The notes under the pieces are model-generated. The model did not search any database. It saw nothing but the letters and a program-made list of their open reading frames with translations, and had not been told where the DNA came from. 60,000 nucleotides of DNA from Membranipora membranacea (taxonomy: Eukaryota > Bryozoa > Gymnolaemata > Cheilostomatida > Membraniporidae): the NCBI GenBank assembly GCA_914767715.1, contig OU612065.1, positions 16,928,001 through 16,988,000 on the forward strand, read 5' to 3'. The position numbers and the translations under genes were made by a program. Shown here one piece after another: positions 34,601-47,700 of the stretch (position 1 is its first letter; every line of letters starts with the position of its first letter).

Positions 34601-37345
34601 CTTGTAACATTAGCGAGATACCTAGATCATGATGGCTGTGTATGGGACCCCCATTCAGGTGTCAATGGCACCAAAGACGACTTCTCTGCTGTTGGTGATC
34701 ATCATCGAAGAAGACGCAGTGCTGGGCCAGCTAAAGAAGGGGCAAACCCAACAGCTGTGATGTTGGGGGAGATTGTTCATGCTTTGCATATATCGAGTAT
34801 CTGCATCCTAGCAATAATGGTATTTGAGGTAAGGACACAACATCACATACTGTGTCTGTGCCACCGTCAATTATAAATGCGACTATTAGTACGGTGTGCA
34901 CTAATTCTGGTGGTAGTGGTATTCTTGTTCCTGACTAAATATATAGCAGCAATAATGTATAAATACATGACTGAAAATAATTTTTTGTCTTGCAGGTATT
35001 ACTGAAAATATTTGCATTGGGGGCTAGATACTTCAAAGGCAAACTTGAGGTATGTACATGTACAGGAAGAGAAATGTTTTTTATGATGAGCCATGAAAGA
35101 AAGCAAGAAATTCGAATATTTGGGTGCACATAACAGAACTTGGAAATGAATTAAATACGGTTGTGATATTAACTTGATGATTGAGTGCTGATGTGGTTAC
35201 TGCCAAAGCCACACTTCTTGGTTTGGTGTCTTCAAGGCAATATCAAATCTACAAAAATTATCACAGTAATGTTGTACAGATAATTTAACCAATGCAATAT
35301 CGGAGGCTTTGAGGCAACCCATCCCCTTCCCCATCACCTCACCAAAATTAGTTTCAGCTTCATGCAGGGGCCTACTGATTAATTTCTGTGTCAAGCGTCA
35401 TACTCACACGTGGCATGATTCGTAGTGTTTCTTAATCTTCTTTTTTTCGTAGAATTATATCACCACACGATAAAATCAAACATGGGATGTTTTTTTATTA
35501 TCCATCGTCTTCCATACAGGTTGCAGATGGTGTTGTCATCATAATATCTTTTACTCTGGATTTGTACTTCATTGATGGAGTGTCAGGTGGCGACGGGGTC
35601 AATAATGGCGCTACTGTATTAGTCATTCTCCTATTGTGGAGAATCTTACGTGTGTTCAATGGTATGGTTACTAAATTACCTCTAGAACAACAAGATATTT
35701 TTGAGAAACATTTTCCTTTGCCTAATAATTCGACTGGATGTCAATTACACTCTTTCTAAGCTGGAGGCTTTCTTTCTTAGATGTATCAATTTAAAGCAAC
35801 ATGACAATTACTCTGCTGATAATTTATAATGATGTGAGATATTCTGCCCTAGTTTTTTTACTCGCTTATCCATCTTCCAATTATATTTTATTTCTTCAGC
35901 ATTACTTGTTACTGCAAAGAAGAGACTGCAGTTCCGTATCCGTGTCCAGAAAAGAATGAGGAAGGCCCTTGAAGATAAGGTTCAATCTTTGAATGCAGAC
36001 ATTCATACTCATGAGGTAAGTTCAATCACATCACCGGTCCTTTAGAGCACAAGTGTTGAAGGTTTTGGGTTCGAATCCCACTGATATCCACTTACTACTG
36101 GGGTTTGTTGCATCCCCAAGTGTGCTCCACCCTGCCTACTAACAGGGATAAATTTGGCCTAGTCACTGCGGAATCCTCCTAAATCAACTGATGAGGATGT
36201 CCCGTATATTGCTATTCCAAATCAGAAAAAAATCTACGTCATCAAGAAGTGTCCATACTATCAATAAACATCAAATTGGAAAATGACTTGCATATCTCTT
36301 GTTGCAGATTCATATAGGTAACCTGACAAAGCTAGCAGAAAGAAATGATGCTGATGAATATGAAATAAAGGCTTGCAAACCTATTGGTAAGTTCTGTGTT
36401 TCACATTGTATATTATTTCTGAATTTGTAAATTGTTGCATGACAAAAGGAAATTTTTCACAGACCCAATTTGTACTGAGTAGATCAAGTCTATTACTATT
36501 TCGGTATTGAAGTCAAGTGATTGTCTTCCAAGCAAATACAATAACAAACAAAAATACTTTTGGAAGGTTATAAGCCCATTAGGTGATGAATTTATGATTT
36601 ATGTGGTGATTTATGTGGTGATTGAAAAATGTCCCGTTGTCTCTTACAGTGAAACAGTCAAAGAAAGTCAACACTCAAGCAGGCCTGGCCTCCATGATGC
36701 AGATGTCAATGGGACTCCTTCAAGGGATGAACAATATGAAAGTGTGAGTGACCTATCCATTTAAATAAAAACGGAGACACAGACTCGAGGACTCAAAAAT
36801 GATATTGTCATGCATAAGACGAGAAGGGATTGGATCATATTGTCACAAATATGCCATCAGATGATCTAACTGAATATTGTTTACTGTACTGAGTATCCAG
36901 TTTTCTCTTTTTTAGAAAAGAAAGTAATGGGACACAAAGCAACGGTAATGGAACACAAAGCAACGGTATTGCCAATAATGATAAAGAAGAGTGCCTTGAC
37001 AATGGTAAAGGTGAGGAAAGTGTTTCTGATGTTATGGAGAGTGCTATGGATTCAAGTGATGTCAGACCGGATAAGTTAGTGCCTGTGGACTTCATGTCTG
37101 CAATGGCCACTGGTCCACCTCAGTCCAATGGGGAATCATTTGATCGGTCTGTCAGCCGACGATCTGGGGGAAAATCTATACCTGGTGTCGAGTTTGCTGC
37201 AGCTGTTGCCTTAAACAATAAGCATGGCGAAACTAATGGCCATGCCACCAAGCCCAGAGAGAGAACTTTGAGCAACGGGAGCATCTCCTTTGAAGTCAAA
37301 CCATCTGAGACCAGTACATCATCTCCAACTCCACTTATAAGCTGA
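28622..37345 (+). CDS. HVCN1: Voltage-gated proton channel (Hv1 family), divergent, long S1-S2 loop
   Basis: Eleven exons: 28622-28635, 30459-30605, 30817-30849, 31041-31165, 34500-34828, 34996-35049, 35520-35661, 35900-36015, 36308-36386, 36650-36743 and 36916-37345; 1563 bases, 520 residues (human 273). Hv1 channels are voltage-sensor domains that conduct protons outward across the plasma membrane. S1 (about 81-102) has the selectivity-filter Asp90. S2 (about 198-222) has His203, Glu216 and Lys220, matching human His140, Glu153 and Lys157. S3 (about 235-252) has Asp237 and Asp248. S4 (267-281) reads LLLWRILRVFN with only two arginines (275, 278); the first is Leu272. A basic, heptad-like segment follows S4, as in the family's dimerising coiled coil, then a Ser/Asn-rich tail of about 150 residues. 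The S1-S2 loop has two NGT sites, two cysteines and RRRR at 176-179. Exon 1 was chosen by phase and is the weakest part; the 33-base exon could be skipped in frame. Confidence 0.9.
32981..34299 (-). mobile_element. 5'-truncated non-LTR retrotransposon with open reverse transcriptase
   Basis: Lies antisense in the proton-channel intron between S1 and loop exons. The open frame 33187-34299 begins EWIFCLQDELQIK and reads NQFAYRKG, LYDFSKAFDLMNHQ, GVPQGTLCGP and ATIKYADDTT, the reverse transcriptase motifs of CR1/L2/Rex-type LINEs; the catalytic YADD is present. A stop codon and unrelated sequence lie upstream, so the N-terminal reverse transcriptase, endonuclease and ORF1 are missing. The 3' end is a run of AAAT repeats (32981-32998 on the plus strand as ATTT), typical of microsatellite-tailed LINEs. 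About 371 codons are uninterrupted, so the insertion is fairly recent. Confidence 0.88.
36035..36185 (+). mobile_element. tRNA-derived SINE fragment
   Basis: A B box GGTTCGAATCC at 36068-36078 is preceded by a weakly tRNA-like stretch (TTTAGAGCACAAGTG) and followed by a non-tRNA body. The A box is not convincing. It is unrelated in body sequence to the 405-base SINE. It lies in a proton-channel intron. Confidence 0.55.
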
Positions 37346-38749
37346 CGGACGGGCAACAGTGAAAATGAAGACGCAGATTGAGATCATCTGTCTCAATGTT
37401 ATGTAATAGATTTCCTATTCTTGAGGTCCTGTGCTCTGATGGCCTTAAGCTCTGATCTAAAACTTGATATCACACACAATGCAGAACCTTAGTCTTATTG
37501 CAATATAACAAGATTTGTTTACCTTGCCTTTCTGGTACCATCTTTTTATCTTGTGACAGCACAGGAACTGGTGTTATCTTGTCTGAGTTGACCCGCTATT
37601 TATATATAAAGTACTGTAAATGTTACAGAAGCATCAGAAATATGCACATGTCATTTTTGTTTTCTGATAACTGGCAAAACATTCTATATTTTCTGGAAAT
37701 TACTTTTTAATAAAATTAATGCATGTTTATAGAATATACCTGAGATACATATGCAGAATTTGACTAGAGTTCGCAATCCAATTCAGTACTGTTCCTGTGA
37801 AACTACTGAATTTGATCTGAATTACTTTAAAACGCTGTTGAGTTTGTGTCCGGAATGAATTGAATTTATTGTGAAATTACTTGAATTCGACATCTTGGCT
37901 GGAATTTCATATCTGTATCAGATACCCTCTCAACATGACATGCACCATGTGGCATCAACCATTATTACAGTATTGTTAGTGTAAGTCACAATATGTTCTT
38001 TCAGGAATTTAAAGTTTCAGTTGTTTGAACTGAGTAAGCCTAATCCAAGCTGCCGGTTTGGTGTCTGTGTAAGAGACATGTATAGTTGTCACAACTTATT
38101 TCTAACCAGATATTAACACTTTAAGGCCCGATGGGGAACTTGCGGCAAAGTACTTAGGCATTTACTTTTAATACATTCATGTTTATATGTGACATAGCCA
38201 AATCTGTTCTGATATTTTTATTGATAAATTTTGGTGAACGGTGTTTTTCTTTTTTTTGGGTCTAGGTTACTTATTTTTATGCAAAGGTATGGTATGTAGT
38301 TTTCTTGACCAAATAAAAGTAATAAAAGGCTCCATGAATAAAAAATTACTTCCACAGCAATCCGACAATTTTTCAGCAAATACTATACATTCCTATAGCA
38401 AAGAGAATGGTGACTAATAGCAGGTCAAGATTCACATAATTGGACCGCATCAAAATATTTCACCAAGAATATTGTCACCAAGTAGCAAATTTAATAGCAC
38501 TCACTGTGCTTTGGTGGTAAGAACTAGATGGGTCTTACGAACACCACACTATACCTCCAAACCTTATTTTAGGTCCATAAATCAAAACTTTTACCACCAT
38601 CAAGTGATCTATTTGGTTAAAAGGCTGCAGGTCAACAGCTTCATCTGCCAAAGGTGTTCATTTATTTTCTTCTGTCACATAAATACTGCTCAATCTTTTT
38701 AGCTGGGGGACAAGTCTGATCTTCAGTACAGTGAGTGTCAGAGAGTAAC
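37346..38749. other. Proton-channel 3' untranslated region and spacer before GCKR
   Basis: The first roughly 390 bases are probably 3' untranslated sequence up to the AATAAA at 37709. The rest is AT-rich spacer and presumed GCKR promoter; no TATA box I would defend. Confidence 0.5.
37709..37714 (+). terminator. Polyadenylation signal of the proton-channel gene
   Basis: AATAAA about 360 bases after the stop codon, the first canonical hexamer downstream. Confidence 0.55.
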
Positions 38750-41700
38750 ATGGCTGATAGCACTGATAACATGATTATCCCGGTAACAGAACAATCAAAT
38801 CCTATAACTAAGAATGTCGATCGTGAAGATAGCAAAGGTGATACAATAATCTAGTTTGTAACATATTTGATTTCCAACGGCTTTGGTATATTGACAGCCA
38901 ACAATTATGTTTCTTTATTCAAAACGAGACCATACAGAGAACTTTATTTTATATTTGAAATAGGATTTAAATTTGAAAAAGCATAAAATCTGGCTGTTTA
39001 GATGGGTACCGGAAAGCAAAAGTTTGCTCCCTCATTCTGGTTCAACCTGTAAGCTGATAGCAACATTTATATTGATGATAAACTGTCCTACTTTGCAGGC
39101 ATTGTCAGCTGTCTGTACAACAGTGACTGCCAGATCTTTGAAGGGATTGCGGATTTCATGGTGAGTATGAACTATTTTCCTGCCACAATACCTCTTAGAA
39201 TCACATAAAGAATACATTTAGACATTATTTTCTTACTTTTGAACTACAACCAAACAATACAAACAAAGAAGTATATTCCCAGTTTTTAAATGGCCAATGA
39301 TCGCATATATGTAGCTGTTGGAGGAGAGGCTGATGTGTTGCTGATTCATGAGCTTTTACATTTTTCATGTCCAGACAAATTAGTCTAATGATGACGCTGC
39401 GGTTAAAAAGCAGTAGCATTTCTCGCTCATGCTATGACAATAAATATATACTAACTGTTTCACACCCACACCCACTATAAGCATCTATCTGTCTAAGCAA
39501 GTGATCAAGGCACCTTCATATTCAGACCTGAACTATATTCAATGTCAGACTGCCCGTTCTCCCTAGTCCCTATTTATCTGATATGGAATTCATGATATGT
39601 TACAATTAATATGACTTACATTACTCAGAAGGGTCGTTGACTTGGACTCCAGACACTGATTGCTAATTGTCACATAGATGATGTCAATGTTAGGGCGTAG
39701 GTGTAGTATAGACCAGAAGGTGCAAATGCATATACTTTAAAAATCTGAAGTGTTTTGCTCAAAACAGATAAAATAATGAAAATATTGGTGATGATATTTT
39801 ACATTAAAATATTTCCAATATACTATTAAAGCTAAAAGATCGGCTTGTGAAATTTGCAGACTGCCTTAGGGCGCCATAGAATGTCACAGGGTGATGTAAC
39901 CTTGTTGTAACAAAGTCTGGGAGTTGTGTCATAAACTGGTTCCATTGATACCAAAGCAAACCATGTGGCTGGACCAGCTGAAGTTTATGTATTGTTCCGT
40001 CACTGGTAACTGCCTGTCCACCAGGTAATCATACCTGACAGACCTGTGGTAGCCTTATGTCAAAAGCCCCTTTTTCGTTTTGTTTGTTTGCCAAAACAAA
40101 ACAGGGGCCTTTGAGATGAGGCTGACCTGTGGATTTTTATATCCTCACTCTTTTTTCTATCTCTCTTTAGGGTTTTCCTGATCCAATATTCAGAGAAAAT
40201 GTGTTACAGGCAGCTAGAGAGCTTATGAAGCTAAGATCAGAGGTCAGTAAGAAGGGTATCTTTAGTACAATTAAAGGTATGTATGTGCGTTTGTATTCGC
40301 TCGATGCTAGAACACGATAGCAACATATGAGATAGCTGGTTCAATTATACGGTGGGGTCGTGTTGTCTCCCTAACTTACTGCTACTGGTGTCACCATAGA
40401 CTTAATACACTAGTATACTTTGTTTATTAAGTCTATGGGTGTCACTGACATAGATATATATCCATATTAAGTGACTACTAAACACCTTAAATGGGATCTT
40501 ACCACTTGAAAGAGCCCGTCAGAAGATTCAGCCCCTGTTTTGATATGTTTCAAGAAGTTGTCACTTTTTCTTCAAACCATCGTAGCGTAAAATCCTTGGG
40601 ATTTAATGTGCAGATTAATAACCATATTTACTACATGTAAAGGTATGCTTTTAGCTCACTTTACACTCAAAATCCTGATGCTAAATGGCTGTTTGATACA
40701 AATCTTTGATGGTGTTAAATATAGATGAGAAACAAATTAAATGCCCTGATAAATAATCCCCCTTTTATGTGCTGTGGTCTCTAAAGTGATGGGATTTTCT
40801 GTAACACTGAATAATATGATTATATTTTAGGCTGGATCAGGTGCTAATGTCCGAGTGATAACGGCTGGCTGTGGGACCTCAGGGAGAATAGCATTCATAA
40901 TGTCTGTAGGTAATCTGGCATGGTAATAAAGTGTTATAATATCCCTCTTTTGATGATAACATCAGTCTGCTTTATAGCTCCACCAACTATGGAACTGTAA
41001 TCCAACCAGACTTTGAAGGGCGGGTGCAATTTTACCTTATGATGATGTCATAACTAAGGCTAAGGCTAACGCACAGTGACTGAGAGTGTGATAAAATAGA
41101 AGTACAGGGTACTTAGAACATGATCACGAAGTTGTGTATTTGGTTTATGATCTGACCGTCAATCAGCAAAAATGTCTCTAAGCTCACAGAAAATTGCCAC
41201 TGCACCAGGTGCCCCCACCTCAGGGTAAGTGCTACTGTTATCTATAGAACGCTAGTTATGTTTGGAAGATCAACCACCATTTGGGACAAACACGGACCCT
41301 TTTACTTTATATGTATCTGTTTTATGGCAGCTTGTTGTCAACAGGTGACCTGAGCTGCTCAGTCCTGATGGTGTTGTTTGTAAACTCTTTTCTTTGATGG
41401 ATAAGAATTGCGCCTCCTTCCATGGAAAACAACTTGTGTTTGGGTTTTGTGGCAACCGTACTGTGGCCATCAGCTTGGCATTCGTATGTGGAAGATAGCA
41501 CGCCTCAACACAACATCACCCTCATGATGACAATGTTTGAAGACCTATATTACCTTAATTTAAGCGCACAAGCTGTGCTGGGATAGCTGGTAGTAGCATA
41601 ACATTAATTACATAATATAAAGGTGCTACCAACTATCCTGGCACAGTTTGAGCTCCAAAATTGCAAAATCTGATTATATTTCTAAATTATAAATTAAAAT

Positions 41701-44700
41701 TTGATTGTAGAGGTATCTCAACTCACTTTGTCGAGCTGAAGGAAACAAGGAGATCTATGATTACCTGATAGCAGGTGGAGATAGAGCCTTGTTTACCTCT
41801 CAGGAGGCACCAGAAGACGACCCAGTGCTTGGTGCTCAGGATTTAATCAAGGTTTGAGGAAAAATGAGATAAGAATACCTAACAACCTTTGTCACTTGCA
41901 TAGTGTATTTTCTTCCAAAATGACTGTATAATCTAGAGCTTTCATATAACCACAAATAATCCTAATATGTAACCACAAGTTATAATCCTAATCTAGCATA
42001 ATCTATAATCTATAATAATAATCTATACAATTCCTAAGGTATGATCACCATACAAGACCTGATGGACCACCTGCTATCTATCTTGACCTTTTAGACCTTG
42101 TTATTTTTAATTTAGGTATGTCATTGACCTGCTAAACTCTGCATCAAGTTTAAGTTGGCCTGGCTACTTTTGAGGTGAAAGGTTGGATTTTTAATATTAT
42201 TTGATAGGTGCTCTCCATATTAATATTTTATCCAAAAACATAAAGGAACTCCGCACTCTTGCCAATCTCAGGGATATTAAATTCATGAATTTAAATGTTG
42301 TTTATGGTTGGATTGCCAGGTGTCCAAATTTGTTGTTTTGATACAAATCAATGGATAAATCATTTGCATTTGAAGATAAAATCACACATAGTATCCTGCT
42401 TGGTGCTCAGGATTTAATCAAGGTTTGAGGAAAAATAAGATAAGAAAACCTAACAACCTTTGTCACTTGCATAGTTTATTGTCTTCCAAAATGACTGTAT
42501 AATCTAGAGCTTTCATATAACCACAAATAATCCTAATATATAACCACAAGTTATAATCCTAATCTAGCATAATCTATAATCTATAATAATAATCTATAAC
42601 AATTCCTGAGGTATGATCACCATACAAGACCTGATGGACCACCTGCTATCTATCAATCAAGGATCAAGGATCAAGGAGTCTCTAACTCCTTGATCGGATA
42701 GATGGTGAATATGGAGCGGTGGCCACAGAAATCTCTGGATCTTAATTCACCTTTTTGACTTCACAGTGATCAATTTAATGTAATTCAATTATTTTTTTTA
42801 TCATTGCAGGCTACAGCTGGATGTACAAAAGTCTTATATATAGGGATTACCTGCGGATTATCTGCTCCTTATGTGGCAGGCCAGCTTGATCATTGCTTGA
42901 AACAGGCCAATGTATTCACTCCAGTACTTATTGGGTTCAATCCTTCAAATCTCGCTCGGTATGAAAAATAATCTACTTGTAGGACTTCTTTTCTGCTCTC
43001 CATTAACATATTTTTGTAACCACATAAGAGGTGATTCACCTGGTTTTTAATGTTTTGTCTGTTTTTCTGTTTCTTATCTAAGTTGCTCTCTTTACTTGGC
43101 TGCATGTCCGCTTGACCTGTCAAGGGCCACTTAGGTCTAAGTCATGTTGAAATGTACCATGCATTCCCTGAACTTCAAAGGTCTTGAAAAGAATAGGATT
43201 TTGCTTATTTAGTCCATTAGAGCTGCAATGATAATTTATATCTGACATGAAAGATGATTGTTGGTAGATGATAGTTAAATGCATCCTATGAATTTTCTGC
43301 TTTTTTCTTCGGCTTGTTTGTTCAAAACTAAACGAAAATGAGCAGGAAAGGTCTTGGTATGGACTTTGAATCTTTGAGGTCCAGGTTCAGCTCATTAATC
43401 CTAGACAGGACCACTGTGTGCTTGCACAAACTGCACGCAATAAAAAGAACCCTCTCTGTCTTTTCGAAATTTGAGAGTAGCCGGGTTTGCGGCAGGCATA
43501 GGTATATATATCATGGGTATATGGTGCGGCATGAGTACTATGGGTCCTAGTACCTGTACCCAAGAGAGGATAACTCGCTCCGCTTCAAAGATGATGATCA
43601 CTCCATTCATCAAACCATCCATCCACCTTCCCACCTATCTAACCTAACGTAAACAGTCTGCCTGCCAAGCTGTCCATTACTAAATGCTGCTGTAATCTAT
43701 TTGATAATGTATAAGGGTCAATATATATCATGTCTGCCAAGTTACTGATTTGACTAATTTGACTTGTCATTTTAATTGTCAATTTATAAGGGTCAGACAT
43801 ATTCTCTGAATAACCAAGTACTTAGACCATGATCTGTACATTTAACAGATGATGCAATAGGCTAAACAAGGGTAGTCTGAACCAAGATGGTATTTGCAAA
43901 ATTTATGTAATGGCTTTATTTTGGCAGAAAGACGCCCATAAAGACATGGAAAAAGACATTCCACGATGGTAAGTAGCTTCTTAATCACTGCAATGATGAA
44001 CAATGAACATTTCCAGTTATTTAACAAAGTCAATTAAAAAAAATTAATTGAAAAGATGTTTTATTACTGGTTTCTAGAACCCTTCAAAAATTCAAGAAGA
44101 AAATGCATAAGTATAAGGGTTGACAAAGTCTGATGTTATTTGGTTTATATGTCATTTACCTGCTGCACTCAGCACCAAATTTGAGCTGCGTTGGTTTCTC
44201 TCCAACTGATTTGATATCAATTATGATAAAACTTTATAAAAAAGTTAAAATCGAAATTACAAATTTACTATGGGTTGCTTCACGCTACAAAGTAAAGCAA
44301 CAATTTATTCACTTGTGACAATCATTTTTTGATCTTTTTCCGGTGAAGAGGTAATAAAATAAATGGTGCGAAACCATAAGAAAGTGAATCATGGAAGCCT
44401 CTTCAAGCCTTCAATTTATAAATGTCCTTATGTTAATGATTCAAACTGTTCAAAAATACCTATTAGTTGAAGGGTTTCACAGGCTCATAGTACATTCCCA
44501 TAGCAGGGCTTCGGGGTGCCTCTGGGTGCGTGGCTGACATCCAGTTCTGGGCCTACGTGTACTCAGACTTGATAGCTAGTTTGTTTGTCGTATTCCACAT
44601 GGGCCACCATGTTAGATATATATCCCCACTTTTTCCAATATAATGTATTGTGCTATCATAATATATATTATATATTATGATTGTTGTAGTGGTTAAAGAA

Positions 44701-47700
44701 TTGGAACGGAGTCCCAGTGCTATTATACTGAACCCAGTGGTTGGGGTGAGTTAGACCTTATCAATACTACATTGATGCCCTCACTGTCTTTTCTCATCAT
44801 CTATTCTCCAGAACATGGTCCTTAATCTGCTCTACTAAATGGGCTTCACAAAATATGATCACGATGATGCTGATAATTCTCATAATTCATAGTACCACTT
44901 CCCTATTTTCTTCCAGGCGGAATCCATCACAGGCTCCAGTAGAATGAAAGGTGGAACAGCCACTAAGATTATATTGGATTTGATCCATTTACTGGCAGAG
45001 GACAACTCAACTGAGCATCAGCTAAGGTAAAACATAAGTCATATAAAAACATGGATTCAGATCAAACGTATCTTCATTTGTCATGCTTCGGAAACCTTAC
45101 AAAGGATTTTTGCACAATCACTAAATTTAATTATATTCCACAAAATTCATTTCTTTGCAGGGATATTTTGCAGCTTTACCGCGATGCATGTGTCCATTTA
45201 TATGAACACAATATGACAGACCTCTCTCGGCTCATAGATATAGCTGGCCAGTGTCTGCTCTCCGGAGGCCGGGTTATATACTATGGCCGTGACACAGATG
45301 GGATCATTGCGATGGTTGACGCATCAGAATGTGTGCCGACATACGGGTCCAGTAAGTTGTGACATTTTTGGTTACTTATTGCTTCTGTAAATCAAATGTT
45401 CATTCTGTGCAGATTATGTAGCTTGTGCAACATCAATATTCGGTGGGACTATAAAGAGTCAGTCAGTCTGTATGTCGGTCGGTATGATTAGTGCGATGAA
45501 GATTTCAGCACGTGGCGAATCATCTAGGGAAAAACGTGAACGGATTGAATGCTCCACATGTATATGCATGATACTAACTAAATTGTTGGCTCATATATTA
45601 GACTATGGTTGGTATTACCATAAACTTTCTCAAACTTGGCTAGTTGCAGAAAAATAAAAATGATGTAACAATGCAAGAATTCTAAGAATGAGCTTTACAT
45701 TCATGATCAAATCATATTTTGTTTCTAGGCAGAGACGATATTCGTGGCTTCATGTACGGCGGATATAAGCAGTTAAATAATAAGGAGAATGACATGTCTT
45801 CACAGGTAAGTAATCTCTATGTTTTTTCGCCCATCTTGTAACCGAAATGTCCATTTTCGAATTTCTAAGAGCTCATGTCATCGACCGACCGCTATAATCA
45901 CTAATGAAGCCGTAACATAACATTGCAAATATTTTGGAAAACCTAATTGTAACCACAGGTGTGGTTGATGTGAATAATGCCACGAATGCAGAGTCGGTAG
46001 ATTAAAGCCTTTATTTATGGACTTAATAATTATTATTAAGTCTATGGGCGATTCTCACTAATCTATTTTCCAGGGTAGCGAATATGAGATTGAATGGGAG
46101 GATTTTATGAATAAGAGAGGTGAACAACTGAAAGAGAATGATGTCATCATCTCGTTCGGTATGTAGTCAGATGTAGGATATCATAATATTGACCTGCCAT
46201 CTCTGACAGAGATAATTAGAAGCTGGACAGCATCATACAATGATGTTTGGTTTTGGCATGTCTGGTTCAAATTTTAGAGACATTATCAGCTGAACTGATC
46301 ATATCAGTGAATATTGCTGACTAATGATATTATTCATAACACATAGTGCGATTTGTGGCAGTTATTTTGCCAGATCTTGCAACCCGCTATATGATTATAT
46401 ATCAGCTGAACGTGGCCTTAAGGCACACGGCCAGGTAAATCAGATCCAATGGTTACAGATAAGTTGGTACCATGGCTGATTTTGAATAAGATTAATTGTA
46501 CCATGTAGCTAATGGTCATCAATCTATTGAAGTGCTCCACATGTCAGATTCATGGCCATATGCTTCACATTTTTATTGCTAATGTGAGGAAAGTTGAGGG
46601 GTATCCTAGAGGGTTCATGCCCTCTTGGTTTTTTGGAATATCTACTCCAGTGTCCAATCAATCAAACGTTCGTTATGAGTCTGCACATGGGATTTGACCG
46701 ATTTTTTGGCAAAACGACCCAATGAGTTGTACCGCAATACTTTTAAGAATTTCATCATGGCATGGCTGCACCAACCATCATTGATTTCCTTGTTTGTCTT
46801 GTAACTCATATCCAAGAGAAACTATTCTGAGGTGACCTATGTATATTTCTTTCACAGACATTGACGCGTTGACCCTACCTGCTGTGGCTAGCAGTAAAGC
46901 TCTCAAATATCTGGTTATCATTGGTGGGGAAAGTCATCACCAAAATCTGCCTGAAAAAATAGCAGAAATGTTCAATGTAAGTTGCTCTTTGTTATAGATG
47001 GTAATAATGCAATTTTTTCATAGAATGCTCTATGAGACTGTCTAAAACAAAACTTCAACTCCATAGTTTTGACAGCAATTTACTACAAAAATGAGGAATC
47101 CTTGAAAGGCCTCAGTCAGCGTAAAAAGGCGTGATTTTACAGATTACCAATATAATGATATAAAGCCAACAGCTATACATGACAATAGTACTAAAGTGAG
47201 TATAGAGTTGCCCTCTTTATGAAAATGAGCAGACAATCCGCAAACAAACTCTCACCCAGAGAGATTGTTTATTTACAATCCCTCATGCTGCATTTTCTTC
47301 ATTGGGATTATGAGTTACAATGATGATCATGCTGTCCTTCTTACTCAATATTCCTTTTTTTCTTACCTCAGATCACCACTTCAGATTTACCTGCTCACTA
47401 CAAAGACAAGCCTACTGGCAGGCAATTACCAGAGTTACTACGATGTGTATATGTTAAATGGATATGTAACTGTATAAGCACTGGAGCACACATACTGAAG
47501 GGTAAAGTGTTCGGAAATATCATGGTGGATGTACGAGTCAGCAATAGAAAGCTCTATCAACGAGCTCTAGGCATTATACAGGTGATTCCCTAACAGCCTG
47601 AAGACTCAACCAAGGCCAAATTCATGTTGTGTTTGACCCGCATTGTATGTAAGCCAACCAAACAATTGTTATGGATGGGTGTAGAGATGGACTTGTGAAT

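Noticed and set aside
44655-44681. AT-rich palindrome just before GCKR exon 8 as a mobile element
   Set aside because: Made only of alternating A and T with no shared ends or target duplication; simple sequence explains it.
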